From Phycisphaerae bacterium (lineage in GTDB: Bacteria > Planctomycetota > Phycisphaerae > UBA1845 > Fen-1342): a stretch of DNA of 31,331 bases. The notes beneath the pieces were generated by a model. It searched no databases. It was not told where the DNA came from and was given only the letters and a program-made list of their open reading frames with translations. Shown in pieces: positions 7,771 to 15,960 of this stretch (position 1 is its first letter; each line of letters starts with the position of its first letter). The position numbers were made by a program, and so were the translations under genes. Location: assembly GCA_016935035.1 (NCBI GenBank), contig JAFGRR010000196.1, positions 1 to 31,331 of the forward strand. Reading direction: 5' to 3'.

Positions 7771-8787
7771 TTAGAGCAATCCGTCCTTCTTGGCCATGTG
7801 CTTCGCCAAGTCGATTACGCGGTTCGAATAGCCCCACTCGTTATCATACCACGACACGAGCTTGAAGAACTTGGAGTTCAGCTCGATGCAGGCCAACGAG
7901 TCGTAAATACTTGACAGCGGGCAGGTTATGAAGTCCGAACTTACGACCTGCTCGTCGCAATAGCCCAGGTAGCCCTTCATCGGGCCCTCGGCCGCCGCCT
8001 TCATCACCGCGTGGATCTCGGCCAGCGAGGTCGCCTTGGCCGTACGGCAGGTCAGATCGACGCACGAGACGTTGATAGTCGGGACGCGGAAGGCCATGCC
8101 GGTCAGCTTACCCTTCAGTTCTGGGATAGCCAGGGCGACGGCTTTGGCGGCACCGGTGCTGGCCGGAATGATGTTGTTCGCGGCCGCGCGGCCGCCGCGC
8201 CAGTCCTTCTTGGAAGGGCCATCGACGGTCGGCTGAGTGGCGGTCATGGCGTGAATCGTGGTCATCAGGCCTTCTTCGAGGCCGAAGTTGTCGTTGACAA
8301 CCTTGGCGATCGGCGCCAGGCAATTGGTCGTGCAGCTCGCGTTGGACACCACCTTGTCCGTCTTCGGGTTGAAGACGTTCTCATTGACGCCCATCACAAG
8401 CGTCGGCATCTCGCCCTTACCGGGGGCGGAGATGATGACGCGTTTGGCGCCAGCGGTGATGTGCTTTCCGGCCGATTCCGTGTCCTTGAAGATGCCGGTG
8501 GATTCGACCACGTAATCCGCCTTCTGAGCGGTCCATGGCAAATTCGTCGGGTCTTTTTCGGAATAGCACGGGACCTTCTTGCCGTTGACGATAATCGCGT
8601 TTTCGGTGGCGCTGATCTCGCCGTTGAAACGGCCGTGGGTAGTGTCGTACTTCAACATGTACGCCAGCGAGTCCGCTGGGACCAAGTCATTGATGCCGAC
8701 GAACTCAATTTGCGGATCATTGATGGTGGCCCGGAAAACCAGCCGGCCGATACGCCCAAAGCCATTGATACCAATACGAAGCGCCAT
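7771..8787 (-). CDS. gap: Type I glyceraldehyde-3-phosphate dehydrogenase
   Basis: A 338-residue GAPDH that oxidises and phosphorylates glyceraldehyde 3-phosphate to 1,3-bisphosphoglycerate, feeding the PGK encoded next. The Rossmann motif is INGFGRIGR, the catalytic cysteine is C152 in SNASCTTNCLAP, the activating histidine is H179 in TTIHAMTATQ, and WYDNEWGYSNRV is near the C-terminus. The acidic D34 in GINDL points to NAD rather than NADP use. AAGGAG lies 7 bases before the ATG. It heads the gap-pgk-rpe run. Confidence 0.98.
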   Translation of the reverse strand: MALRIGINGFGRIGRLVFRATINDPQIEFVGINDLVPADSLAYMLKYDTTHGRFNGEISATENAIIVNGKKVPCYSEKDPTNLPWTAQKADYVVESTGIFKDTESAGKHITAGAKRVIISAPGKGEMPTLVMGVNENVFNPKTDKVVSNASCTTNCLAPIAKVVNDNFGLEEGLMTTIHAMTATQPTVDGPSKKDWRGGRAAANNIIPASTGAAKAVALAIPELKGKLTGMAFRVPTINVSCVDLTCRTAKATSLAEIHAVMKAAAEGPMKGYLGYCDEQVVSSDFITCPLSSIYDSLACIELNSKFFKLVSWYDNEWGYSNRVIDLAKHMAKKDGLL

Positions 8788-8889
8788 GATGCGGCTCCTT
8801 CAGCTAACACACAGAGAGATTCAACTTTCGCACCCGTCGGCCGCGCTGCCGACCCGCGAAGCGTCTAGCTTCGGGCACCCTGGCTAGGC

Positions 8890-8895
8890 TGTCAA
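8890..8895 (-). promoter_or_regulatory. gap: Possible -35 box upstream of gap
   Basis: A perfect TTGACA lies on the minus strand, about 100 bp upstream of the gap start and just after the hairpin at 8898-8938. I see no good -10 box at the right spacing, so this is weak. Confidence 0.25.
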
Positions 8896-8897
8896 GA

Positions 8898-8938
8898 TGC
8901 CCGGCCACGACGCCCGGTGCGGCGAGCGTGGCCGGGCA
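8898..8938 (-). terminator. Long hairpin after the HExxH/PA14 protein gene
   Basis: A perfect 12-bp stem, TGCCCGGCCACG (8898-8909) with CGTGGCCGGGCA (8927-8938), has a 17-nt loop. It begins 34 bp past the stop of the 8973-11441 gene. The tail on the minus strand is TCTTGACA, with little U-tract. The arm is related to the terminator at 20579-20621, which also has GGCCACG/CGTGGCC. Confidence 0.6.
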
Positions 8939-8972
8939 CCTGTCGCGCAATAGGTGCGTGTATGGACGATTT

Positions 8973-11441
8973 CTACCGCTCGTCAGGGCGGAGCGGATTC
9001 CCTTCCCAGTTGCGCTTAACCTCTTCCTCGATCGTCATCTCGGCAAAATCCGAGACGTTTCCGAGCACGTCGATCTGCCGAGCGAACAACTGGAGCTCCT
9101 TCAGCGGCTTCAGCGATCGCCGAACCGGGAGACCATATGTAAACGGTTCGCCCGGCGGCGCAAAACGCAGCTTCACGCCGGCCCAGCCATCCTCCTCGTA
9201 ATACCTGACCATGATGCGATGCGCACCGCTGTCGAGGAAGATGCGTCCGGAGCGTGGCAGCATGCCATGATGCCCCCAGTTATTGACGACCAGTTCGTCA
9301 TCGATGAAGACGCGCCCGCCATCGTCACACTCCAGTTCGAACGTGTACTGCCCCGGCCTGTCCACCATGAGATACCCCTCGAACACCAAGGAGAAGTCGT
9401 CGGCGGGCAGGCGTGGATCGGGCGCCCCACCTTCGAAGAGCTTGTTGATCGTCAGCCAACCATCCAGGAAGACCTGTTTCTCGAATGGCTGCCCGACATA
9501 CGCCCGTACCAGCCAACCATCGATCAGCTTCGAGTCGCGGACCCCGTGGTGCATGAAGCCGTCCGCTTTCACGGTGCATCCGCTGAGGGGCATCATCGGT
9601 ATGCCGTCGAGTCCCTCCCACAGTTCGACCTGTGCTTCGGGCTCACAGTGGAACAGAAGGGAGTCGATCTCCTGCTTGCCGACCGCAATCCCCTCCTGAG
9701 TGATCTTCTGGCGATAGCGTTTCGCGGCCTTGGGCGGCTCGGCTGTTCGGTCGATGACAAGCGCGATCGGCTGGCTCTCGCCACCGTCAGTCTTGGCCCG
9801 CAACTCATAGGTCCCGTCGGCGTTAAGCCCGAAGAGCGTGACCGGGCCGGTGCCAATCCGCTGGCCACGCACGCGATCGCCCTGCATCACCCGAACAAGC
9901 GTCTCAGCGCCGATGCCCATCACTTCAACCACCGGCAGGGCCGCGTTCGTCCGCTCGGGACCACGCAACATCACACGTTCCGGCGCGTCGGCGGGCTTGA
10001 CCAGACGCGTGCCGTATATGGTATGCAGCGGCGTAAGCGCGGCGCGGGTCTTGTCGTTGAATTCCAGGATGAAGTTGAACCCGATTGAACGGCCGGCGGT
10101 AAGCGTCAGGCCGTCGACGACGTCCTCCGGATCGCGCTGACCGCCGTAGTTGATCTCCTTGCTGACACCCTGGCCGATTTTGGCGGGCAGTGTGACGTCG
10201 AGCGTGTAGCTTCCGTCGACCGTCGTCTCTTTCGTTGTCGCCCCGGGGACATCACCACTCAGCCCCAAGCCATCGAACTGCACCTTACCGTTGGTGATCT
10301 TCAGCAGGTACGTGTCGCCGCCTTCCCAAAAGCCATTCGCGGCACTGCCGTCGATCTTGACCAAGGCCGTGAACGGTCGCGGCGCGACAAACCGCAGAAA
10401 GAGCTGATCCTCATTCCACGCGGCCTTGACCTGGCAATCACCACCCTGATCCGTGCGTGCGAAGACGGAGTCAATCAGGAGTTGCGTATCTTCAATCGTG
10501 TTGCCGTAGTGCAACATCGGCTGCATCGCCACGACCGGGTAGACATCCTCGCCATCCGGCACGCCATCGCCATCGGTGTCCGCCTTGCGCGGATCACTAC
10601 CGCGATATCGGTCGGCGGCGAATTCGTGCAGGTCGTCCAATCCGTCGCTGTCCGTGTCGGCCGTGGTCGGATCGCTGCCGAAACGCTTTTCATCCATGGG
10701 CAGACGCGGATCGTCGTCAGGCATGCCATCGCCGTCGGCGTCGGTCACTTCGAGAATCTCGTTCGTGACACCCTTGATGCCGAGCCAATCGTGGAACTCG
10801 CGGAAGGTCAGCGCGATCCAGTCCCAGTGCTCGCCGCCCTGGTAGTTCCACTGGAAGAAGGGGTCAGTGCGGTCACAATAGGGATGGGCGTGGAGCATCT
10901 CGAGGTTTGACGCGGGCACGGCCACCAGGTCGACGGCGTGCTGAAACTCGTGCGCGAAAATCCAGCCCCAGCCATACCCCACGTTCGGCTTGTCCTCGGG
11001 ATACCAGGTCAGATTGCCCTGCACTCCGCCGCCGCCGAAACACGCGCACGTGCCGTCGAACACGTTGAATCCGCCCCAATTGCCCATCATGCCCACGCCG
11101 GTGGTGATCAGCCCGTCGTATTGCCCGGGCTTGACGCCGCGCTGGGCCAGGTCGGCTTCCATGTGTTCGTAGGTCGGTCCGGCGTTCTCGGGGGCCGGCG
11201 TGTCGATCAGCATCCACACCAGCTCGACGTTGAAGCGGGCCAGGCTGTTTCGGAAATAGAAGGCCCGGCCCAGTTCGAAGCCGTTCTTGACCAGTTCGAC
11301 CTGCGCGTCGTCCATATAGTCGGCCGACCCCGGGTCGCCGCGGTAGATCACGGCCAGGGTCTTGAAGTTGTTGACCTTCATCGTCTGGGCGTTGGCCGCG
11401 ACCGCAGCCAGCAGCAGCATCGTCACAACTGAGAAACGCAT
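8973..11441 (-). CDS. Secreted HExxH protein with thrombospondin type 3 repeats and PA14 domain
   Basis: An 822-residue exported protein. The signal peptide is MRFSVVTMLLLAAVAANA. The N-terminal 230 residues contain a zincin-type HEFQH (H164-E165-x-x-H168) in IFAHEFQHAVD, suggesting a metallopeptidase-like domain; the third ligand is not clear. Residues 233-299 hold calcium-binding thrombospondin type 3-like repeats (DADGDGMPDDD, DTDSDGLDDLHE, DTDGDGVPDGED). A beta-rich, CBM9/DOMON-like region follows (about 320-480), and a PA14 domain is at about 650-770 (FEGYLMVDRPGQYTFELE, DDGGRVFIDDELV), usually glycan-binding. The frame extends to 12074, but AAGGAGG before the ATG at 11441 and the signal peptide fix the start. 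It is divergent from the PKD/LamG lipoprotein. The substrate is unknown. Confidence 0.85.
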   Translation of the reverse strand: MRFSVVTMLLLAAVAANAQTMKVNNFKTLAVIYRGDPGSADYMDDAQVELVKNGFELGRAFYFRNSLARFNVELVWMLIDTPAPENAGPTYEHMEADLAQRGVKPGQYDGLITTGVGMMGNWGGFNVFDGTCACFGGGGVQGNLTWYPEDKPNVGYGWGWIFAHEFQHAVDLVAVPASNLEMLHAHPYCDRTDPFFQWNYQGGEHWDWIALTFREFHDWLGIKGVTNEILEVTDADGDGMPDDDPRLPMDEKRFGSDPTTADTDSDGLDDLHEFAADRYRGSDPRKADTDGDGVPDGEDVYPVVAMQPMLHYGNTIEDTQLLIDSVFARTDQGGDCQVKAAWNEDQLFLRFVAPRPFTALVKIDGSAANGFWEGGDTYLLKITNGKVQFDGLGLSGDVPGATTKETTVDGSYTLDVTLPAKIGQGVSKEINYGGQRDPEDVVDGLTLTAGRSIGFNFILEFNDKTRAALTPLHTIYGTRLVKPADAPERVMLRGPERTNAALPVVEVMGIGAETLVRVMQGDRVRGQRIGTGPVTLFGLNADGTYELRAKTDGGESQPIALVIDRTAEPPKAAKRYRQKITQEGIAVGKQEIDSLLFHCEPEAQVELWEGLDGIPMMPLSGCTVKADGFMHHGVRDSKLIDGWLVRAYVGQPFEKQVFLDGWLTINKLFEGGAPDPRLPADDFSLVFEGYLMVDRPGQYTFELECDDGGRVFIDDELVVNNWGHHGMLPRSGRIFLDSGAHRIMVRYYEEDGWAGVKLRFAPPGEPFTYGLPVRRSLKPLKELQLFARQIDVLGNVSDFAEMTIEEEVKRNWEGNPLRPDER

Positions 11442-11493
11442 TGCATCCTCCTTGGAAGGCATAAAGACGATTGCGTCTATTTTCGCGGGATTA

Positions 11494-11530
11494 GCACATA
11501 TGTGCAACCGCATACCGCCGGCGGCGGCCT
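11494..11530 (-). promoter_or_regulatory. Candidate promoter with overlapping palindrome for the HExxH/PA14 gene
   Basis: A perfect 12-bp palindrome GCACATATGTGC lies at 11494-11505. It overlaps TTGCAC on the minus strand (11502-11507), which could be a -35 box. A weak -10 (GAAAAT) sits 17 bp further, close to 11479-11484. The arrangement looks like an operator over a promoter about 50 bp from the ATG at 11441. This is inferred from sequence only. Confidence 0.35.
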
Positions 11531-11545
11531 TGGTTGCGGTCCTCT

Positions 11546-11573
11546 TTGGTGGACACACCGGCGCCGTTACAAT
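11546..11573 (+). promoter_or_regulatory. Candidate promoter for the PKD/LamG lipoprotein
   Basis: TACAAT (11568-11573) resembles a -10 box, with TTGGTG (11546-11551) 16 bp upstream as a weak -35. It lies 40 bp before the ATG at 11614, in the divergent 172-bp region. Confidence 0.35.
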
Positions 11574-11613
11574 GCCGGCGCGACATTCGACACGAGATAG
11601 GGAGCCAAAACGG

Positions 11614-12828
11614 ATGAAACACACGCTGGCGTTCATGACGGCCGCGGCCCTGCTACTATCTATCGGCGGCTGCCCCACGACATCATCAAGCGACCAGACC
11701 ACGGACGAGGCCCCCATTACCGCCACGATTGTGCTCAGCGCGACCCAGGGGGCGGCTCCGTTCGAGATCATGATGTACGGCGACTCGTCGTCATCGACCG
11801 CCGGCGACATCGCAACATACGCCTGGGACATCGGCGGCGTGCGGATCTCCACCAACTCGACCGTCCGGCACACGTTTGAGGACCCGGGCCGATATACCAT
11901 CAGCCTGACGGTCACCGACACCGCCGGCAACCAGGCGACCGCCGCAGCCACGGTGCGTGCCCAGGGCGATGGCGCTGTCGAGGCCGTGATCGCTGTCGAC
12001 CGCGACGGGGGTACCGCGCCGCTGGCCGTCCAGTTCGACGGCACAGTCAGCACGGCCGAGAACGACACCATCACCGATTATTATTGGGACTTCAACGACG
12101 GGACGACATCGGCCAACTCGCACCCGCTCCATATCTTCGAGTCCGAAGGAACCTACCTCGTGACTCTGACCGCCACCTCGGGTGGCGGCTCCGAGGACTC
12201 GGCTTCGATCGAGATCACGGTCGGCTCTTCCGGCGGCAACTCGCTGCAATTCGCCGGCAGCCAGTACATCACGCTCCCGGTCTCCAACTCCGACCCCCTC
12301 AGCGCCTGCACGTTTGAGGCGTGGATCAGGGCCGAGGACGGCTCCGGCATAGTCGCATCCATCGGCGCCCAGGCCATGGTCATCAGCACCGACATCGACG
12401 ACGACGAGATCAGCGTCATCACCGGCTCCGGCACCGTAACGGCCATCGCCACCGGTCTGGGGCGGGTCTGGCGACACGTGGCCGTCACGTACGAGAGCGG
12501 CGTCACCACTTCGATCTACCTCGACGGTCTGCTGCTCAGCACGAAAACGCTGACGGGTGATCTGGATGTCAGCTCACTGACGGTCGGACAGGGCTTCGAT
12601 GGCAAGATTGCCCGCATCGCCTTCTGGGCCAGCGCGCGGACCGCCACGCAGGTGGCCGCAGACGCCAACGGCGCGGCTCCCAGCGGCGGCACGCTGCTGG
12701 GATACTGGCCGCTCGATGAAGGCAGTGGACAATACCTGGGGAACGACGCCGGCGGAACATCCGGCCGCCTGGGCCTCTCGTCATCCGTCGAGGCCGCCGA
12801 CCCGGCTTGGAGCAGCGACGGCCCGTAA
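11614..12828 (+). CDS. Lipoprotein with two PKD domains and a LamG-like domain
   Basis: A 404-residue lipoprotein. The signal peptide ends in the lipobox LSIGGC, so the cysteine should be lipidated and the protein membrane-anchored facing outward. Two PKD (immunoglobulin-like) domains follow, about residues 33-118 (YAWDIGG, HTFEDPGRYTISLTVTD) and 123-207 (YYWDFNDGTTS, HIFESEGTYLVTLTAT). Residues 210-400 are a concanavalin/LamG jelly-roll (LQFAGSQYITLP, CTFEAWIRA, WRHVAVTYESG, LLGYWPLDEGSG). Such architectures bind glycans or other surface proteins. No catalytic motif is seen. GGGAG precedes the ATG by 11 bases; the frame is open further upstream, but the lipobox fixes this start. Confidence 0.88.
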   Translation: MKHTLAFMTAAALLLSIGGCPTTSSSDQTTDEAPITATIVLSATQGAAPFEIMMYGDSSSSTAGDIATYAWDIGGVRISTNSTVRHTFEDPGRYTISLTVTDTAGNQATAAATVRAQGDGAVEAVIAVDRDGGTAPLAVQFDGTVSTAENDTITDYYWDFNDGTTSANSHPLHIFESEGTYLVTLTATSGGGSEDSASIEITVGSSGGNSLQFAGSQYITLPVSNSDPLSACTFEAWIRAEDGSGIVASIGAQAMVISTDIDDDEISVITGSGTVTAIATGLGRVWRHVAVTYESGVTTSIYLDGLLLSTKTLTGDLDVSSLTVGQGFDGKIARIAFWASARTATQVAADANGAAPSGGTLLGYWPLDEGSGQYLGNDAGGTSGRLGLSSSVEAADPAWSSDGP

Positions 12829-12847
12829 GTCAGCGGAGACCCTGCGG

Positions 12848-12869
12848 CGTCAGGTCTGCGTGCCTGGCG
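12848..12869. repeat. CGTCAGG-family hairpin after the lipoprotein gene
   Basis: Arms CGTCAGGT (12848-12855) and GCCTGGCG (12862-12869, with two G-T wobbles) enclose the loop CTGCGT, followed by TTTGTTTCG. It begins 20 bp past the stop at 12828. It could terminate the plus-strand transcript. It is a family member of the hairpins at 6.4, 12.96, 20.53 and 26.54 kb. Confidence 0.7.
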
Positions 12870-12915
12870 TTTGTTTCGCGCACAACCGCTTCCTCACGGG
12901 CGCGGCTCTGATCGG

Positions 12916-12948
12916 GTAGCGGACGGCCGACGAGACGTCGGCCGCTAC
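12916..12948. repeat. GGCCGACG palindrome between convergent genes
   Basis: Arms GTAGC+GGCCGACG (12916-12920 and 12925-12932, with a 4-nt bulge) and CGTCGGCC+GCTAC (12936-12948) enclose a 3-nt loop AGA. The 29 bp at 12922-12950 are identical to 20497-20525, and the core is repeated inverted at 26588-26612. Confidence 0.85.
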
Positions 12949-12954
12949 ACAAGA

Positions 12955-12976
12955 CGTCAGGTTCGGAGATCTGACG
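12955..12976. repeat. CGTCAGG-family hairpin abutting the hflX stop codon
   Basis: Arms CGTCAG (12955-12960) and CTGACG (12971-12976) enclose a 10-nt loop. The right arm directly touches the hflX stop (12977-12979). On the minus strand it is the first structure after hflX, so a 3'-end role is likely. Confidence 0.75.
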
Positions 12977-14305
12977 CTATGCGTCTTCGTCGCTGGCATG
13001 ACGAATGTCGCGCGACATCGAGTGTAGGTGATCGAGTGCACGCGGCGCGATGCGGACCTGCACGATCGCCCGGCCGTCGGCGTACTCGCGACCCATGACT
13101 TCCGAATAGCGTTCGAGGAAGTCGAGCGCCCGGCCGTCCGACGCCGGCACCGACAGCGTCATCTCGCGCTGTTCGCCGCGCACATCCGTCAACACGAAGC
13201 TCGTCAGCTCATCCAAGCCCTGGCCGGTCCTGGCCGAAATCAGCACACTGTCCGGCCACTGCTGACGCAGAACCGTAATCAGGGCGGCGTCCTCGGCGAT
13301 GTCGGCCTTGTTGAGCACCAGCAGCAGCTTGTGGTCCGCCAGACCCAACGCATCCAGTACCGTCTCCACGTCGGCGATCTGTCGCTCGGCCTCCGGATTG
13401 GCAGCGTCAACGACGTGCATCAGTAGGTCGGCGTGAATCGCCTCTTCGAGCGTCGCACGAAACGATGCCACCAGGTGGTGCGGCAGATTGCGAATGAAGC
13501 CGACCGTATCCGACAGCAGCACGTGCCGCCCACCGCCGAGTGACCATTTGCGCGTCAGCGTGTCGAGTGTGGCGAACAGCCGATCCTCGGTCGGCGTGTC
13601 GGCCGCGGTCAGAGCATTCATCAGCGAGCTCTTGCCCGCATTAGTGTAGCCGACCAGTGATACCGTGAAGTGGTTGCGCCGCGCCTGGACCTCGCGCTGA
13701 CGCCGGCGGTCGATTTCCGCGATCTGGCCTTTGAGGAAAGCCACGCGCTTGCCGACGATGCGGCGGTCGATCTCGATCTGTCGCTCGCCCGGACCGCGTG
13801 TCCCCACGCCACCGACGGCGCCGACTCCGGTTGCGCCGCCCGCGCCGGCGATGCGTTCAAGGTGTGTCCACATGCCGCGCAGCCGCGGCGCCGTGTATTC
13901 GAGTTGCGCCAGTTCAACCTGGAGCCGCGCCTCGTGCGTGCGCGCCCGGCTCGCGAAAATGTCCAGGATGATCTCGCTGCGGTCGAGCACCTTGCGTTCA
14001 ACCGCTTTCTCTATTTCGCGCAGTTGCGATGGCGAAAGGTCGTTGTCGAAGACAACCACGTCGGCCTCGTACGCCTCGGCCTTCTGGCGGATCTCGTCCA
14101 GCTTGCCGCGACCGACGCAGGTGGCGGCGGCGAAGGAGCGGCGGTGCTGCACGACGCGCGCGGCAACTTCGCAGCCGGCCGAACGCACCAGCTCGGCCAG
14201 TTCCGCCAGCGGATCATCGCGAATCTGCTCGCCATTCTTCAGCACGCCGACCAGAATCGCCTTCTCTGGGCGTTTGTCGGTTTTCTCGCGTGATTCGTAT
14301 TCCAC
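12977..14305 (-). CDS. hflX: Ribosome-associated GTPase HflX
   Basis: A 442-residue HflX, a conserved GTPase that binds and splits stalled or stressed ribosomes. The N-terminal HflX domain (about 15-200) carries the family signature GVGAVGGVGTRGPGERQIE and the helical linker. The G domain begins near residue 215 with G1 GYTNAGKSS, G3 DTVGF with RNLPHHLVASF, and G4 NKAD. Length is in the normal range. The start is GTG at 14305, with only a weak AAGG upstream; no better start is evident. It is convergent with the lipoprotein gene and divergent from the Eis-like gene. Confidence 0.96.
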   Translation of the reverse strand: MEYESREKTDKRPEKAILVGVLKNGEQIRDDPLAELAELVRSAGCEVAARVVQHRRSFAAATCVGRGKLDEIRQKAEAYEADVVVFDNDLSPSQLREIEKAVERKVLDRSEIILDIFASRARTHEARLQVELAQLEYTAPRLRGMWTHLERIAGAGGATGVGAVGGVGTRGPGERQIEIDRRIVGKRVAFLKGQIAEIDRRRQREVQARRNHFTVSLVGYTNAGKSSLMNALTAADTPTEDRLFATLDTLTRKWSLGGGRHVLLSDTVGFIRNLPHHLVASFRATLEEAIHADLLMHVVDAANPEAERQIADVETVLDALGLADHKLLLVLNKADIAEDAALITVLRQQWPDSVLISARTGQGLDELTSFVLTDVRGEQREMTLSVPASDGRALDFLERYSEVMGREYADGRAIVQVRIAPRALDHLHSMSRDIRHASDEDA

Positions 14306-14394
14306 TCTGCCTTGCAGCTCCGTTCGCTAGTGACGCGCCGCCGATATCGCGTGCGATCATCCGGTAACAGCGCGACCACGCGCCGCAAACGTCC

Positions 14395-14424
14395 ATCATA
14401 GCAGGTCCCGCGTCTGACCGTCGA
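14395..14424 (-). promoter_or_regulatory. hflX: Possible promoter for hflX
   Basis: On the minus strand TCGACG (14419-14424) and TATGAT (14395-14400) are separated by 18 bp, about 90 bp upstream of the GTG start. Confidence 0.35.
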
Positions 14425-14580
14425 GCGGAATCGCCGTAACCAAGACGCGCTTCGAACGATCTGTCTCCAATCAGAACCCGGACGCCGATCCAGTGTCCAT
14501 CCCGTCCGAAACCCATGCCGCTCTCATGAAGATCGCATGCCGCCCACGTGGTTTCTTGTACAACGCCACCCAGACACGGG

Positions 14581-14608
14581 TTCAACCGCGCGAAACAGGA
14601 CGTATAAT
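14581..14608 (+). promoter_or_regulatory. Candidate promoter for the Eis-like acetyltransferase
   Basis: A perfect -10 box TATAAT (14603-14608) is preceded at 16 bp by a weak -35 TTCAAC (14581-14586). It is about 84 bp upstream of the GTG at 14692. Confidence 0.5.
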
Positions 14609-14691
14609 GCGTCCCACAATGGCCCGCTGTGCCATGTCGGCCGTTTTTGTGGCAACCGCTATGTGGGCTTGCGTCGTAAGAGGGCATACAA

Positions 14692-15870
14692 GTGATAGAA
14701 GAAATGACAGTTGGGCCGTGCGCCGAGGAGGCTGACCTCACCCGTTTTGGCGAGATCGCCAGCGAGGCGTTTGCCGTGCCAGTCGAGGATAACCAGCCTT
14801 ATTTTGAATCGGTGGGTGTTGAAAACGTGCGCCTGGTGCGCCGCGGAAAGCACGTGGTCGGCGGGTTGGCGGGCATTCCAAAGGGCCAGTGGTTCGGCGG
14901 ACGCGCGGTCCCGATGAACGGCGTTGCCGCCGTCGCCGTCGCACCGTATGAGAGAGCGCGCGGCGCGGCCACCACCCTGCTGCGTGAGTTCCTCAAGGAA
15001 CTGCGCGAACGCGGTACGCCGATCTCATCGCTCTATCCAGCAACACGGCGTCTCTATCGACGCGTCGGTTACGAGATGGCCGGCGACGAAACCGAGGTCA
15101 CGCTGCCGCTCAAGTCGATTGATCTGCGCGACCGCGAACTCGAACTGCGTCCCATGACCGACAGCGACGACGATGCCGTGCGCGCCGTGTACGCAAATTG
15201 GGCCGCGCGGAACCCCGGCAACCTCGACCGCGTAGCGTTTAACTGGCGCCGCGTGCGTCAGTTCCGCAAGCAGCCGACGCACGGCTACGTGGTGTGCCGC
15301 GATGGAGCGCTCGAAGGCTACGCCTACGTGCGTTCGATCACACGTGAAGGCGAGCCGGCGCTGCTCTACACTCACGATGTCGTGGCTGCGACACCGGCGG
15401 CGGCGCGGCGACTGCTGACATTCCTCGCCGACTTTCGCACCGTGCGCAAAGAGGTGAAGTGGCGAACTAACTCGACGGATACGCTGCTGATGACCCTGAC
15501 CGAGGGCGACTACACGCTGCAGCACGTGGGAAGTTGGATGTTGCGCATCGTCGACGTAGCCAAGGCGCTCGAAGCACGCGGCTATCCTCCCGGCATGCAG
15601 GCGGAGGTGCACTTCAACGTGCATGACGACCTGTTGCCAGCAAACAACGGCAAGTTTGTGCTCGAAGTCGGCGACGCCGTCGGCCACGTGAAGTCCGGCG
15701 GTCGCGGCACGTTTGAACTCGACATTCGAGGATTGGCGACGCTGTATAGCGGCTACATGACGCCCGACACGATCGCAGCGATTAAGCTCGGTACCGCGCC
15801 AGAGGCCGAACTGGCCCAGGCCGGGGCGGTCTTCGCCGGCCCGCGACCGTGGATGCGCGACGCATTCTAG
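14692..15870 (+). CDS. Eis-like GNAT N-acetyltransferase
   Basis: A 392-residue protein with the three-part layout of the Eis family: N-terminal GNAT (about 1-150), a second GNAT-like region (about 155-290) and a C-terminal SCP2-like domain (about 300-392). The acetyl-CoA site is VAVAPYERARGAATTLL (80-96). A tyrosine equivalent to the Eis general acid lies in RRLYRRVGY (Y122). The chain ends in phenylalanine (MRDAF), as in mycobacterial Eis, whose terminal carboxylate acts as base. It should acetylate amines or lysine side chains using acetyl-CoA; the natural substrate is unknown. The start is GTG with AGAGGG 7 bases upstream; an in-frame ATG lies at 14704. The rest of the frame is intact. 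Confidence 0.88.
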   Translation: MIEEMTVGPCAEEADLTRFGEIASEAFAVPVEDNQPYFESVGVENVRLVRRGKHVVGGLAGIPKGQWFGGRAVPMNGVAAVAVAPYERARGAATTLLREFLKELRERGTPISSLYPATRRLYRRVGYEMAGDETEVTLPLKSIDLRDRELELRPMTDSDDDAVRAVYANWAARNPGNLDRVAFNWRRVRQFRKQPTHGYVVCRDGALEGYAYVRSITREGEPALLYTHDVVAATPAAARRLLTFLADFRTVRKEVKWRTNSTDTLLMTLTEGDYTLQHVGSWMLRIVDVAKALEARGYPPGMQAEVHFNVHDDLLPANNGKFVLEVGDAVGHVKSGGRGTFELDIRGLATLYSGYMTPDTIAAIKLGTAPEAELAQAGAVFAGPRPWMRDAF

Positions 15871-15960
15871 GAACTGATCAGAGCCCGAGCAGTGGCGAGC
15901 GAACATATTCACAGCGACGGCTCTGTCGCGCCGGCAGAAACCAAGTATGGCGGGTAGCTA

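Larger units (their letters stand above)
14306..14691. other. Intergenic divergent region, 386 bp
   Basis: No gene is supported here. Open frames of up to 175 codons on the minus strand overlap the hflX start and have no ribosome binding site or family features. The region holds promoter-like elements for both flanking genes, listed separately. Confidence 0.6.

Noticed and set aside
7679..7837. N-terminal extension of pgk
   Set aside because: Extra residues are not PGK-like, overlap the terminator-like hairpin, and reach into the end of gap.
11442..12074. N-terminal extension of the HExxH/PA14 gene to 12074
   Set aside because: It would overlap the divergent lipoprotein gene and place the signal peptide and strong AAGGAGG inside the protein.
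14214..14741. 175-codon minus-strand frame across the hflX-Eis intergenic region
   Set aside because: It overlaps the hflX start in another frame, has no signal or motif, and covers promoter-like sequence.
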